Below, piece by piece: positions 8,340 through 17,234 of a stretch of 48,216 nt of DNA. The notes below the pieces were generated by a model. That model saw nothing but the letters and a program-made list of their open reading frames with translations, ran no database searches and was not told where the DNA came from. Each line of letters begins with the position of its first letter. Positions within the stretch are counted from its first letter, which is position 1. Origin of the DNA: an uncultured Hyphomicrobiales bacterium (lineage in GTDB: Bacteria; Pseudomonadota; Alphaproteobacteria; Rhizobiales; Ancalomicrobiaceae); NCBI GenBank assembly GCA_903930435.1, contig CAIYYN010000036.1, forward strand, positions 1 to 48,216, written 5' to 3'. The position numbers and the translations under genes were made by a program.

Positions 8340-10856
8340 TCATCCAACCTCCGCCCACTGGCCCGGGGACGTCCAAAGCTTCACGGCTGCGTTCTCAGGA
8401 TCAAGCGCGTGCAGGAAGATCCACTGGTTGACGAGCAGATTGTGCAGGTCGGGATGCCGGGCGATGATCGCATCAATCGCGGCCTCGGGCGCGGCGATGA
8501 AAGCCTGCAACCTGATCGGCTCATGCCTCAGTTTGTCTCCGTCATGAACCGATTGCAGGGGGAGCCCGACGCGAAGATCGCCACCGTTGCCTTCGAAGAC
8601 GCCGAGCTTGCCGACAACATTGTGCAAGGTCTTGTTGCCGCTGCCAAAGGCTTCGGGGTCAACGCTCGAGGCGTAATATTGCAGGTTGATCCAGCTTGCG
8701 ACGATCAGCGGCGCGGTCAGAATGGTCTCAAGAACCTCGTAGCCGGGGTCTGTCTGGTAGTCGTAGGTGTGCAGAAACACCCGACCACCCAGATCGAGCC
8801 CGGAAGAGATGCGCCGTGGCGCGGCCAGGAATGCGGCATTATTGGCCAGTCCCCATTCGGGCCGGACCTCGGACCAGTCATGACCGCGCATCTGGAACAT
8901 GGACAGTTCGGCCAATTCCGGGAGGCCCACTGTTTCGGCCCGCTTCGACCGGGCAAGCGTGCCTGCGGCTGAGAAGGCGGATTCCAGCTGCTTGATTTCG
9001 GGCCTGAGAGACTGCGGCAGCCTGTCCGCGTCACAGATGGTGATGCGATCCGTCAACGTATCATGCAGGGCTGGAATGACGCACCACCCTTCGGGCAGTT
9101 TGATGCCTCTTTTCCGAAGTGCCGTCTGCACGGCCTCGGTATTCAGGATCTGCGCGGCGATCCGAACATTTGGTTCACCGGAATGACCGCCGCAAGCACC
9201 GCAGTCGAGGCTGCGCGCATGAGGATTGTTTGTCGTCGTGCTTGCATGACCAACCAGGACAAGCAGCTTGGCAAAGGGCGGCTTCAGCGACATGCCCGCA
9301 AACAGCGCCTGGGCATAGGCGATCTGGGCATCGAGCGTCATGCCGAGGCCAAGTCCGTTCACCTCGGCAGGTTGAATGCGCATGGCCCCTTCGGCTTTCG
9401 CACTCCCGACAGGTCTAAAGAGGCCCAACTCTTTCGCTGTTGCTGACAGAAGATTGGCACTCAATCCAAGCCCGAACGCTTCGACAAAGGCAAAACTCGA
9501 GACAGCCGAAACCTTGAACGACTGCCAGGCCGACTTGATCCGCGCCTTGAACGATGCCTGCTTCAACACATCCGTCAAGGTGTCTGTCGCGCCGTCCTCA
9601 GTTGCAGCCTCGCAGATGAAGACGCTCGGCCGCAGCAGGACAGGGCATTGCACCTGCGGCGTCATGTCATCCGCCTGGATCGTCCCCAGCGGCAAGCCAA
9701 AGAAACCGGCGAAACCGATTGTCTCGACGGAGGGATGAACACTTTCAAGGGCCCGCCGAATGGGTTCCGAGCGGACGTCGATGCAAAAGGCCGCCTGCAC
9801 CGCCGAGACCGTATCTGGCTGCGGCGGAAAATTTGCCAGCTTTGTTCTCAAGTCTGTGACGAACCCCTGACGCCAGGTGTGTTCGTAAGCGCTCTGGAAA
9901 GCCAGATCGATGGCGAGATCATCACCGATTGTCTCCCGTTCCGTCGCATTGCCTTCACGCGCCGCCACCATGGCCCGCTGCCATGCCATGTGAAATGCCT
10001 GATCCTTCCGTGACCGAAACAGCGCCCAGCCGTAGGCGAGCCGGATCGCGAGAAGTCCGGTCAGGGCGTCACTCGGGTTGCCCACTGACCTGTCGGGCCA
10101 ATCGAAATGCCGCACATAGGCGGCCCAGCCATTGATGTCGAGCAAGGCGCGATAGAGATAGTCAACGACCGCCTGATCTGGAATTCCGAGACCTGACACG
10201 ATCACTTTGATCGCGGCAACGGGATCTGCGGGGAGCGCACGGATTGTGGCGCGAAAGCCGGTTATACCCATGCACTCGGGGTTCCGGTCGAAGACGGCCA
10301 GTTCCCGCCAGGCGGCAAAGGGCGTCAACGCGCGGGTCGGGAGCGCCCAAAGTGCTTGACCTTCATCGAAATAGGCCGCGCAAAAGGCAGAGATTTCGTC
10401 GATCATGAAGCCCGCGAGCGAGATCCGCCGGTCCTGACCCGAGACCTGATCGATCACTTCCGCGATCGTTGCGACAACAGCCTGTGGATTGCCCTTTGGC
10501 TCGTCCGAACGATGTGCCGCCTCTGCCAGTGCAGCCCCCGTCATGCCAGGCAATGTGATCCGCGCCGCGCTTTCAGCAAGCGAAGCCTGACCGATCCTGC
10601 CCGAGGCAAGCGCCTCGGCGTAGAAGGCCCGTGGCATCAGGAGGCGTGTGTTGGCGATTCGTTTCAACAGGGCCGCTGCTTCGCCGAAGGGCGTGTCGGC
10701 GAGGCCAAGGAAGGGATTGACCGCCACAAAATCCGACAGAGGCCATAATGGGGCAATCCGCTTGCAGGCTTCGGCAATGGCGTCTGCGACATTGATCGAC
10801 GTGACAGGCGTATCAAGGGGTGGCGCACTCTTTTGCGCGAGACCGGTGCCGGACAT
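8340..10856 (-). CDS. dabA: Inorganic carbon uptake protein DabA (DUF2309)
   Basis: An 838-residue DUF2309 (UPF0753) protein. DabA is a beta-carbonic-anhydrase-like zinc protein that works with the membrane protein DabB to hydrate CO2 to bicarbonate, coupled to a cation gradient. The expected zinc-site residues are present: C358 and D360 in 'FCIDVRSEPIRR', H537 in 'LVLVGHAST' and C552 in 'LDCGACGG'. The ATG at 10856 has an AAGGA site upstream. It follows dabB by 33 bp on the same strand and forms an operon with it. No RuBisCO or carboxysome genes are in the window, so its use may be supplying bicarbonate for anaplerosis at low CO2. Confidence 0.92.
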   Translation of the reverse strand: MSGTGLAQKSAPPLDTPVTSINVADAIAEACKRIAPLWPLSDFVAVNPFLGLADTPFGEAAALLKRIANTRLLMPRAFYAEALASGRIGQASLAESAARITLPGMTGAALAEAAHRSDEPKGNPQAVVATIAEVIDQVSGQDRRISLAGFMIDEISAFCAAYFDEGQALWALPTRALTPFAAWRELAVFDRNPECMGITGFRATIRALPADPVAAIKVIVSGLGIPDQAVVDYLYRALLDINGWAAYVRHFDWPDRSVGNPSDALTGLLAIRLAYGWALFRSRKDQAFHMAWQRAMVAAREGNATERETIGDDLAIDLAFQSAYEHTWRQGFVTDLRTKLANFPPQPDTVSAVQAAFCIDVRSEPIRRALESVHPSVETIGFAGFFGLPLGTIQADDMTPQVQCPVLLRPSVFICEAATEDGATDTLTDVLKQASFKARIKSAWQSFKVSAVSSFAFVEAFGLGLSANLLSATAKELGLFRPVGSAKAEGAMRIQPAEVNGLGLGMTLDAQIAYAQALFAGMSLKPPFAKLLVLVGHASTTTNNPHARSLDCGACGGHSGEPNVRIAAQILNTEAVQTALRKRGIKLPEGWCVIPALHDTLTDRITICDADRLPQSLRPEIKQLESAFSAAGTLARSKRAETVGLPELAELSMFQMRGHDWSEVRPEWGLANNAAFLAAPRRISSGLDLGGRVFLHTYDYQTDPGYEVLETILTAPLIVASWINLQYYASSVDPEAFGSGNKTLHNVVGKLGVFEGNGGDLRVGLPLQSVHDGDKLRHEPIRLQAFIAAPEAAIDAIIARHPDLHNLLVNQWIFLHALDPENAAVKLWTSPGQWAEVG

Positions 10857-10889
10857 GATGCGTTCCTTCGGGCTATAATGGAATGGGGT

Positions 10890-12428
10890 TCAGGCTGACG
10901 TCGCGGTCTTGTGCGGCCAGACGGCCAGCGCAAGCCGGTTTGCGAATGTGTTGAGGTACAGCCCATTGCGCAGATGGACATAGAGCGCGCGTGCAGCGGG
11001 ATGCTTTGACGCGTTCCAGTCCTGCATTTGCGCAATCGAAATCCCTGTGAAGGCGATCAAGACGCCATACCCGAGGATACGGGCATAGAGGTTCGTCGTG
11101 AGGAGGGGCTGGGCAGGCAACGTACCGGCCATGAGCCAATGAACGCCGATCTGGGTAACGGCGTAGGCAAGGGTCAGAGCGGTGAAAGAAATTGTCGCCT
11201 GCCAGTAACCTGCGCTCATTGCCTGACGGACCACGAGCGGCAGGATACCTGCCAGAAACAGCGTGGCGAACAGGAGACTGGTGGCATCGATGGGTGTTAT
11301 GACGGCCAGAGTTCCAGCCAGCGTCACCAATCCGGCGAGCACAATACCTGTCGCCATTAGAGACAGGTTAGCCGGCTTATTCACGTTGCGTGTCGCCATC
11401 ACGCTACCGGCTGAGAGAAACGCATGGGCCTTGTAGAGTGAGTGCGCCAGGATGTGCAGAAGCGCCGATGCGAAGGCTCCAAACCCGCATTGCATCAACA
11501 TGAAGCCCATCTGTGCGATCGTGGAATAGGCAAGCTGGCCTTTGACCGTCGTCTGGGTCGCCATGATCAGCGAGGCAAGCAGTGCCGTAACCGCCCCGAC
11601 CGTCATAAGCACATCAAGCGCGACCGGACTGGTCAGAAGCCCGTTTGCCAGCCGGATCGCCAGGAAACCACCGGCATTGACGATACCCGCGTGAAGAAGT
11701 GCCGACACGGGCGTGGGCGTTTCCATGACCTCGAGCAACCAGCCATGCAGCGGAAACTGCGCTGACTTGATCAGAGCCGCAAAGGTCACCATCACAAGCG
11801 CTGTGGTCACACCTGTCGCAGACCAGTTCTCGGGTGATGACTTCGCGGATGTCATGAGATCCGCAATTTCGAGCGTGCCAAATGCCCGATAGAGTAGCGT
11901 TGCTGCGATGATCAGAGCGATATCGGCAAGGCGGCTGACAACGAATTTCTTGGCTGCGGCGCGCTGGGCTGCGGGCCGATCCGGATAAAATGTCAGCAGG
12001 CGATGGAGCGACAGGCTGACGATTATCAGCAGGACAATCGAGAGCGCGAGATTGCCGCTCATGACAAACAGAAGTGCCGCTGCAATTGTGTCAGCCATCG
12101 CGATGAGGAAGCGCGATTGTCCGGGGTCGCCTGCCAGATAGTTGCGGCTGTAAGCAATGACGATGAGGCCGATCAGGGCGATCAGGGCCAGAATTGGCCC
12201 GGAGACAACATCGATGAGCAGCGATCCGCCGATGCCGTTCATCCCCACGAGAGGCGAGCGCATCACGACACCCGCCAGTGTGAAAGCGGTCAAGGCACCA
12301 TTGACGAGAAGACAGAGTCCGGCAACCGCTGTCAGTATGAGCGCGGTCCGGCGTGGTGGTTGCGACCGCATGAGCCGGGCAATGGTGGGCAGCCCGAGGG
12401 CTGTCATGAGGGCAAGAAGGGTGGCCAT
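10890..12428 (-). CDS. dabB: Proton-conducting membrane subunit DabB (NuoL/MrpA-like)
   Basis: A 512-residue polytopic membrane protein related to NADH-quinone oxidoreductase subunit 5 and Mrp antiporter subunits. About 13-14 hydrophobic segments run through the length. Family hallmarks include 'PLHGWLLEVMETPTPVSALLHAG', shortened here to its core 'METPTPVSALLHAG', with the conserved Glu and Pro, and 'AHSLYKAHAFLSAGSV', a Lys-containing helix of the ion path. In the Dab system this subunit supplies the cation flux that drives DabA. The start has GGAG upstream (revcomp of 12431-12441). It is first in the dabBA operon and diverges from a LysR gene across 104 bp. Confidence 0.9.
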   Translation of the reverse strand: MATLLALMTALGLPTIARLMRSQPPRRTALILTAVAGLCLLVNGALTAFTLAGVVMRSPLVGMNGIGGSLLIDVVSGPILALIALIGLIVIAYSRNYLAGDPGQSRFLIAMADTIAAALLFVMSGNLALSIVLLIIVSLSLHRLLTFYPDRPAAQRAAAKKFVVSRLADIALIIAATLLYRAFGTLEIADLMTSAKSSPENWSATGVTTALVMVTFAALIKSAQFPLHGWLLEVMETPTPVSALLHAGIVNAGGFLAIRLANGLLTSPVALDVLMTVGAVTALLASLIMATQTTVKGQLAYSTIAQMGFMLMQCGFGAFASALLHILAHSLYKAHAFLSAGSVMATRNVNKPANLSLMATGIVLAGLVTLAGTLAVITPIDATSLLFATLFLAGILPLVVRQAMSAGYWQATISFTALTLAYAVTQIGVHWLMAGTLPAQPLLTTNLYARILGYGVLIAFTGISIAQMQDWNASKHPAARALYVHLRNGLYLNTFANRLALAVWPHKTATSA

Positions 12429-12532
12429 GATGTCTCCGGTGGCTTGAGAGTGCGCAGAGACATAGCGGCTTCTTTCATTTCTGAAAAATTCAATTATATT
12501 ACGGTATCATTTTATAAAACAGAACGATTGCC
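12429..12532. promoter_or_regulatory. Divergent control region between dabB and lysR
   Basis: A 104-bp gap separating divergent dabB and lysR genes. Its lysR-proximal half is AT-rich (about 12475-12520, with 'ATTCAATTATATTACGG' and 'TATCATTTTATAAAAC'), unlike its neighbours. This layout usually holds overlapping promoters and a LysR binding site; I do not see one clear dyad. Confidence 0.5.
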
Positions 12533-13405
12533 ATGCCCCACCTGAATTATCACCACCTCCGCTATTTCTGGGCCATTGCCCAGGAAGGCAACCTGACCGC
12601 TGCTGCGCGTCGGCTCAATGTCTCGCCGTCTGCCATGTCTGTGCAGTTGAAGCAGCTGGAGGATCAACTGGGCAGCCAGTTGTTCGAGCGTCTGGGCAAG
12701 GCCCTGATCCTGACCGAGGCGGGCCAACTGGCGCTCGGATACGCCAATCAGGTCTTTCAGTCAGGTCATGAACTGCTGGAGGCGCTCAGTGGATTGAGTT
12801 CCGGCCGGCAACTCCTGCGGATTGGTGCGGTGGCGACGCTCTCGCGGAACTTCCAGCTTGGACTCTTGAAGCCATTGATCGATCGGGCGGATGTCGAGTT
12901 GATCATCCAGTCAGGTGCCCTCGATGACCTCCTGAAACGACTGGATGAGCATAAGCTCGATCTTGTGCTGGCCAATCAGCCTGCGTTGGCGGATCGCGAC
13001 AACGGGTTCCAGAACACGTTGGTTGCCGAGCAGGCTGTCAGTCTTGTCTGCAACCCCTCAGTCCGTCCCGAAACGTTTCGCTTTCCCGATGATCTCGCCC
13101 GGTTTGGCATTGTCCTGCCCGGTCGCGGAAGTGCTATTCGCTCGTCGTTTGATGCCCTTCTTGGGCGCACCGATATCAAGCCAACCATTCTCGCCGAAAT
13201 CGATGATATGGCGATGTTGCGCCTGTTTGCCCGCACCACGCGTGGATTGACGCTCGTGCCGCCGGTTGTCGTGACGGACGAACTGGCGACGGGTGTGCTT
13301 GTCGAGTTGTGTCGCGTGGATAGCCTGCGCGAGGATTTCTATGCGATCACACGGCGGCGTCAGTTTCCCCTGCCGCTCCTGGGCGAAATCCTCGGGCGGG
13401 CTTAG
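12533..13405 (+). CDS. LysR family regulator, NhaR-like, of the dab operon
   Basis: A 290-residue LysR-type regulator. The winged helix-turn-helix occupies residues about 5-64 ('NYHHLRYFWAIAQEGNLTAAARRLNVSPSA'; the opening 'NYHHLRYFW' is typical of NhaR-like members), followed by the periplasmic-binding-protein-like effector domain from about residue 92. It is divergent from dabBA, which predicts that it controls carbon uptake in response to CO2, bicarbonate or ion status. CbbR-like regulation is a possible parallel, but no calvin-cycle genes are near. No strong ribosome site precedes the ATG at 12533. Confidence 0.85.
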   Translation: MPHLNYHHLRYFWAIAQEGNLTAAARRLNVSPSAMSVQLKQLEDQLGSQLFERLGKALILTEAGQLALGYANQVFQSGHELLEALSGLSSGRQLLRIGAVATLSRNFQLGLLKPLIDRADVELIIQSGALDDLLKRLDEHKLDLVLANQPALADRDNGFQNTLVAEQAVSLVCNPSVRPETFRFPDDLARFGIVLPGRGSAIRSSFDALLGRTDIKPTILAEIDDMAMLRLFARTTRGLTLVPPVVVTDELATGVLVELCRVDSLREDFYAITRRRQFPLPLLGEILGRA

Positions 13406-13500
13406 GTCCGATCTTACGAGCCAACAAGATTCAAGGAAGGGCCTCATGAGTGTCGATCCATCTGGCCTCAGAGAGCGTCGGCCTGCCAATCAGCACTCGT

Positions 13501-14394
13501 TCATACATGCCCGCCCAAGCCCTCGATCTGCAATTCCGTTGCCAGCCATTGCGCAAACATGCGCACGGCTCGACGCGGCTTGGCAGTCGGCGGGAACACG
13601 AGATAATGGCCGACATAGGTAATATCCTGACAGCGACCGGCGAGCGGGGCCACCAACTGGCCACGTTGCAGCTCGCGTTCGGCCAGTCGAGTCGATTCCA
13701 GCGTGACGCCCAGTTGATCGACAGCTGCCGCGATTGCCATGAAACTCCGGTCGAAGCGGTTGCCGCGTGGCGAGGGAGGACTCAGTCCGTTGGCTGCGAA
13801 CCACGCCGACCAGCGCACGCGCTTGTGTTCGCTTTCGATGAGATCGAGCGCGATCAGGTCGGCCGGCTCGCGAATGCGTGCGGCCATTTCCGGCGAACAC
13901 AGTGGCGTGACCGTTTCCTCGCCGAGCGGGAGCACGATCAGCCCTTCCTGGCGTGGCGGTCCGTAGCAGATATCTGCATCAAATTCATCTGTGTGGAAGC
14001 GCGGGTAGTCGGTGCTGGCCGAGAGACGCACTTCAAGCCCTGCGTTTTTCGCCAGAAGTTCCTTCAATCGTGGCATCAGCCATTGCGTCGCCATGCTCGG
14101 CGCGCAATGGAGTCGCAGCAGATTGCCCGACCGCGAGCCGACGCGCTCAAGCCCCTGCCGCAACTCGTCGAATCCGCTCGCCACATGGCGAAACAGGGCC
14201 TCTCCGGCAACATTCAGGCGAACCGAGCGACCTTCACGCTCGAAGAGTTCCAGCCCGATCAGGTCTTCCAGCTTGCGGATTGCATGACTGACGGCGCTTG
14301 GCGAAATGCCGAGTTCCTCGCCAGCCGCACGAAATGAGCTTGTGCGACTGGCCGCTTCAAACGCGCGCAGTGATCCCAGGGGCAAGTGGTTCAT
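13501..14394 (-). CDS. LysR family regulator, GcvA-like
   Basis: A 297-residue LysR-type regulator of the GcvA subgroup, recognised by 'LPLGSLRAFEAASRTSSF' and 'AAGEELGISPSAVSHAIRKL' in the N-terminal DNA-binding domain. The effector domain follows from about residue 90 ('FDADICYGPPRQEGL'). The frame is open to 14430, but the ATG at 14394 puts the HTH at its usual place. It is divergent from the SDR/transketolase/TRAP operon and separated from it by 102 bp carrying a dyad, so it probably controls that operon and senses its substrate or an intermediate. Confidence 0.85.
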   Translation of the reverse strand: MNHLPLGSLRAFEAASRTSSFRAAGEELGISPSAVSHAIRKLEDLIGLELFEREGRSVRLNVAGEALFRHVASGFDELRQGLERVGSRSGNLLRLHCAPSMATQWLMPRLKELLAKNAGLEVRLSASTDYPRFHTDEFDADICYGPPRQEGLIVLPLGEETVTPLCSPEMAARIREPADLIALDLIESEHKRVRWSAWFAANGLSPPSPRGNRFDRSFMAIAAAVDQLGVTLESTRLAERELQRGQLVAPLAGRCQDITYVGHYLVFPPTAKPRRAVRMFAQWLATELQIEGLGGHV

Positions 14395-14404
14395 GGCGGA
14401 TAGA

Positions 14405-14417
14405 TGAACACAATTCA
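14405..14417. promoter_or_regulatory. LysR-type T-N11-A dyad operator
   Basis: The sequence TGAACACAATTCA is an inverted repeat (TGAA-N5-TTCA) that fits the T-N11-A form of LysR-family binding sites. It lies 11 bp upstream of the regulator start and 80 bp upstream of the SDR start, the usual place for an autorepression/activation site. Confidence 0.55.
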
Positions 14418-14496
14418 CCGATAGAAGCAAATTTTGCGTTTTTCTTGGTGGCTCGCTTGCGGAATAGTTCAGGCAACAAGATATCGGGAGGATGGA

Positions 14497-15246
14497 ATGC
14501 TTCTATCGGGAAAGACCGCGATTATTTCGGGAGCGGCGGGGCCGCGCGGCATCGGCTTTGCGACAGCCAAAACCTTTGTTGCCCAAGGCGCACGTGTCGC
14601 GATCCTCGATATCGATGGAGACGCAGCGGCAAAGGCTGCAGCCGAGCTTGGCGCGGGCCATATCGGCGTTGCCTGTGATGTGACCAAGGCGGCTGATTGT
14701 ATCCGCGCGGTCGGCGATGTCCTCAAGGCGTTTGGTCAGATCGACATCCTGATCAACAATGCCGGGATCACCCAGGCGATCAAGGTCTGGGATATCGGCG
14801 AAAGCGACTGGGATCGTATCCAGGACGTCAATCTGAAGGGCGTCCTGTTTCTCAGCCAGGCGGTCATGCCACACATGCGCGAGCGGAAGTCTGGTTCGAT
14901 TGCCTGCATGTCGTCGGTTTCGGCGCAGCGCGGTGGTGGCATCCTCGGCGGCGCGCATTATTCGGCGGCCAAGGCAGGCGTGCTTGGTCTGGCCAAGGCG
15001 ATGGCGCGTGAACTGGGTGCAGACGGCATCCGCGTCAATTGCGTCACACCGGGTCTGATCCAGACCGACATCAACGCCGGCAAGATCTCTGATGAAAAGC
15101 GCGTCGAGATCCTCGCCGGTATCCCGCTCAACCGTCTCGGTGTCCCGCAGGATGTCGCGAATATCTTCCTGTTTCTCGCGTCCGATCTCTCCGGTTACCT
15201 CACCGGCAATGTCATTGACGTCAATGGCGGCATGTTGATCCATTGA
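14497..15246 (+). CDS. SDR family NAD(P)-dependent dehydrogenase
   Basis: A 249-residue classical short-chain dehydrogenase. The cofactor motif is 'SGAAGPRGIG' (TGxxxGxG type), the acidic residue after strand two is in 'ILDIDGD' and favours NAD+, then 'NNAG' (residues about 85-88) and the catalytic Ser and YxxxK in 'SVSAQRG' and 'YSAAKAG'. The frame opens at 14434, but ATG 14497 has a GGGAGGATGG site just before it and starts the Rossmann fold correctly. First gene of an operon with split transketolase and a TRAP transporter. It probably oxidises a polyol or hydroxy compound to a ketose used by the transketolase; the substrate is unknown. Confidence 0.88.
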   Translation: MLLSGKTAIISGAAGPRGIGFATAKTFVAQGARVAILDIDGDAAAKAAAELGAGHIGVACDVTKAADCIRAVGDVLKAFGQIDILINNAGITQAIKVWDIGESDWDRIQDVNLKGVLFLSQAVMPHMRERKSGSIACMSSVSAQRGGGILGGAHYSAAKAGVLGLAKAMARELGADGIRVNCVTPGLIQTDINAGKISDEKRVEILAGIPLNRLGVPQDVANIFLFLASDLSGYLTGNVIDVNGGMLIH

Positions 15247-15260
15247 CAGGGAGCCAGGTC

Positions 15261-16124
15261 ATGAACGCGCCGCTCATCGGACATAATCGCGACCTCGCCG
15301 AACGTGCCTATGCGATCCGCCGCACGGCGCTGAAAATGGGACAGGTTCAGGGACAAGGCTATATTGCGCAAGCGCTCGATATCGCAGATGTCCTTGCGGT
15401 CGCCTATTTCCACGCCATGAGCCTGCGCCCGGAAGATCCGGATTGGGAGGGTCGTGACAGGTTCTACCTGTCAATTGGCCACTACGCGATTGCGCTTTAT
15501 GCTGCTCTGATCGAGGTTGGCGTGATCCCGCGTGAGGAGCTTGAGACCTACGGCGGCGATGACAGCCGACTGCCGATGTCAGGCATGGCAGCCTATACGC
15601 CGGGCATGGAAATTACCGGCGGGTCGCTCGGACAGGGCCTGTCCGTCGCCATTGGTGCCTGTCTCGCACTGAAGCGCAAGGGATCAAAATCCGTCGTCTA
15701 CAATCTCCTCTCGGACGGTGAATTGGGTGAAGGATCGACTTGGGAAGCGGCCATGTCGGGCGCGCACTGGAACCTTGATAACCTCATCGCGATTGTTGAC
15801 GTCAACGACCAGCAAGCGGATGGCCCGTCATCAAAGGTTCTGGCATCCGAACCGTTGCACGAGAAATGGCGGGCGTTCGGCTGGTTTACCCAGCGGGTCA
15901 ATGGCAATGACATCAACGCACTTGTTGCTGCTTTCGATGCTGCCCGCAATCATCCGGCTCCCGTGCCGCGTGTCATCATCTGCGACACGCTGATGGGCAA
16001 GGGCGTGCCGTTCCTGGAGGCCCGCGACAAGAACCACTTCATCCGTGTCGATGCAGACGAATGGGACAAGGCAATCGATGCGCTTGATGCCGGATTTGCC
16101 GCTATGTCGGGAGCATCCCAATGA
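15261..16124 (+). CDS. Transketolase, N-terminal (TPP-binding) subunit
   Basis: A 287-residue protein equal to the N-terminal half of transketolase. The thiamine diphosphate signature is 'LLSDGELGEGSTWEAAMSG' followed by 'VDVNDQQADG'; 'SIGHYAIALYAALIEVG' and 'GGSLGQGLSVAIG' are also characteristic. Start ATG 15261 has GGGAG nine bases upstream; it follows the SDR stop by 14 bp and overlaps the C-terminal subunit by the four bases ATGA, so the two halves are translationally coupled. Split transketolases are often specialised for dedicated sugar pathways rather than the pentose phosphate pathway. Confidence 0.9.
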   Translation: MNAPLIGHNRDLAERAYAIRRTALKMGQVQGQGYIAQALDIADVLAVAYFHAMSLRPEDPDWEGRDRFYLSIGHYAIALYAALIEVGVIPREELETYGGDDSRLPMSGMAAYTPGMEITGGSLGQGLSVAIGACLALKRKGSKSVVYNLLSDGELGEGSTWEAAMSGAHWNLDNLIAIVDVNDQQADGPSSKVLASEPLHEKWRAFGWFTQRVNGNDINALVAAFDAARNHPAPVPRVIICDTLMGKGVPFLEARDKNHFIRVDADEWDKAIDALDAGFAAMSGASQ

Positions 16125-17158
16125 ACAAGCGCTCGCACCAGCACAAGAAAGTCTTCGCTCCGGCTGATCCGTCGAAGCCCCGTCTGACGACATCTGCGAT
16201 GATTGCATCCATCGCGGGGGCAGACCAGAAGACAACACCAGCGCCCTTTGGTCATGCGCTCGTTGAACTGGCAAAAACGCGACCGGAGATCGTCGGGCTT
16301 ACAGCGGATCTCGGCAAATACACGGACCTCCATATTTTTGCGGCGGCCTATCCGGATCGCTTCTATCAGATGGGCATGGCCGAACAGTTGCTCATGGGGG
16401 CTGCAGCCGGTATGGCGCGCGAAGGCTTCATTCCCTTCGCGACGACGTACGCTGTCTTTGCATCGCGCCGCGCCTATGACTTCATCTGTATGGCGATTGC
16501 CGAGGAAAACCTGCCGGTCAAGATTGTCTGCGCCCTGCCGGGCCTGACGACCGGATATGGTCCGAGCCATCAGGCGACCGAGGATGTCGCGATCTTCCGT
16601 GGCTTGCCGAACATGACCGTGATCGATCCCTGTGATGCGCTCGATATTGCGGAAGCGACGGTGGCCATCGCCGATCATCCGGGTCCGGTCTATATGCGGC
16701 TGCTGCGCGGGAATGTGCCGCTCGTCCTTGATGAGTATGATTACAAGTTCCAACTCGGCAAGGCTGCACTCTTGCGCGATGGTGCAGATGTTCTGTTCAT
16801 CTCGTCGGGACTCATGACGATGCGCACGCTCGAAGCCGCCAAGGAACTGGCCAAAGACAAGATCGCCGCAGCCGTGCTTCACGTACCGACGATCAAGCCT
16901 CTCGATGAGGCCGCCATTCTGGCAGCTGCTGCCAAACCGGGACGGCTTGTGGTCGTTGCAGAAAATCATACGATTGTCGGCGGTCTCGGCGAGGCGGTCG
17001 CGGGTCTGCTGATGCGATCAGGCGTGCATCCGGCCTTCCGCCAGATCGCCCTTCCGGACCAGTTCCTCGATGCGGGGGCATTGCCGACCTTGCATGATCG
17101 CTACGGGATTTCGACAAGTGCCGTAACGGCGCGTGTGCGGGAATGGCTCGGAACCTGA
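16121..17158 (+). CDS. Transketolase, C-terminal (pyrimidine-binding/regulatory) subunit
   Basis: A 345-residue partner of the preceding gene, equal to the middle and C-terminal transketolase domains. The glutamate that activates TPP lies in 'QMGMAEQLLMGAAAGMA'; 'PSHQATEDVAIFRGLPNM' and 'HPGPVYMRLLRGNVP' are typical of the family. The first 40 residues are polar and poorly conserved in character ('NKRSHQHKKVFAPADPSK'). The start overlaps the previous stop (ATGA). Together the halves should form an alpha2beta2-type enzyme moving a two-carbon ketol unit; the donor is not known. Confidence 0.9.
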   Translation: MNKRSHQHKKVFAPADPSKPRLTTSAMIASIAGADQKTTPAPFGHALVELAKTRPEIVGLTADLGKYTDLHIFAAAYPDRFYQMGMAEQLLMGAAAGMAREGFIPFATTYAVFASRRAYDFICMAIAEENLPVKIVCALPGLTTGYGPSHQATEDVAIFRGLPNMTVIDPCDALDIAEATVAIADHPGPVYMRLLRGNVPLVLDEYDYKFQLGKAALLRDGADVLFISSGLMTMRTLEAAKELAKDKIAAAVLHVPTIKPLDEAAILAAAAKPGRLVVVAENHTIVGGLGEAVAGLLMRSGVHPAFRQIALPDQFLDAGALPTLHDRYGISTSAVTARVREWLGT

Positions 17159-17234
17159 GCAACGTTCAGACGAACAGCCAATCGGTTGCAATAAAACCAA
17201 CATAAAAACAGACACATCGATAGGGGAGAGAGAC

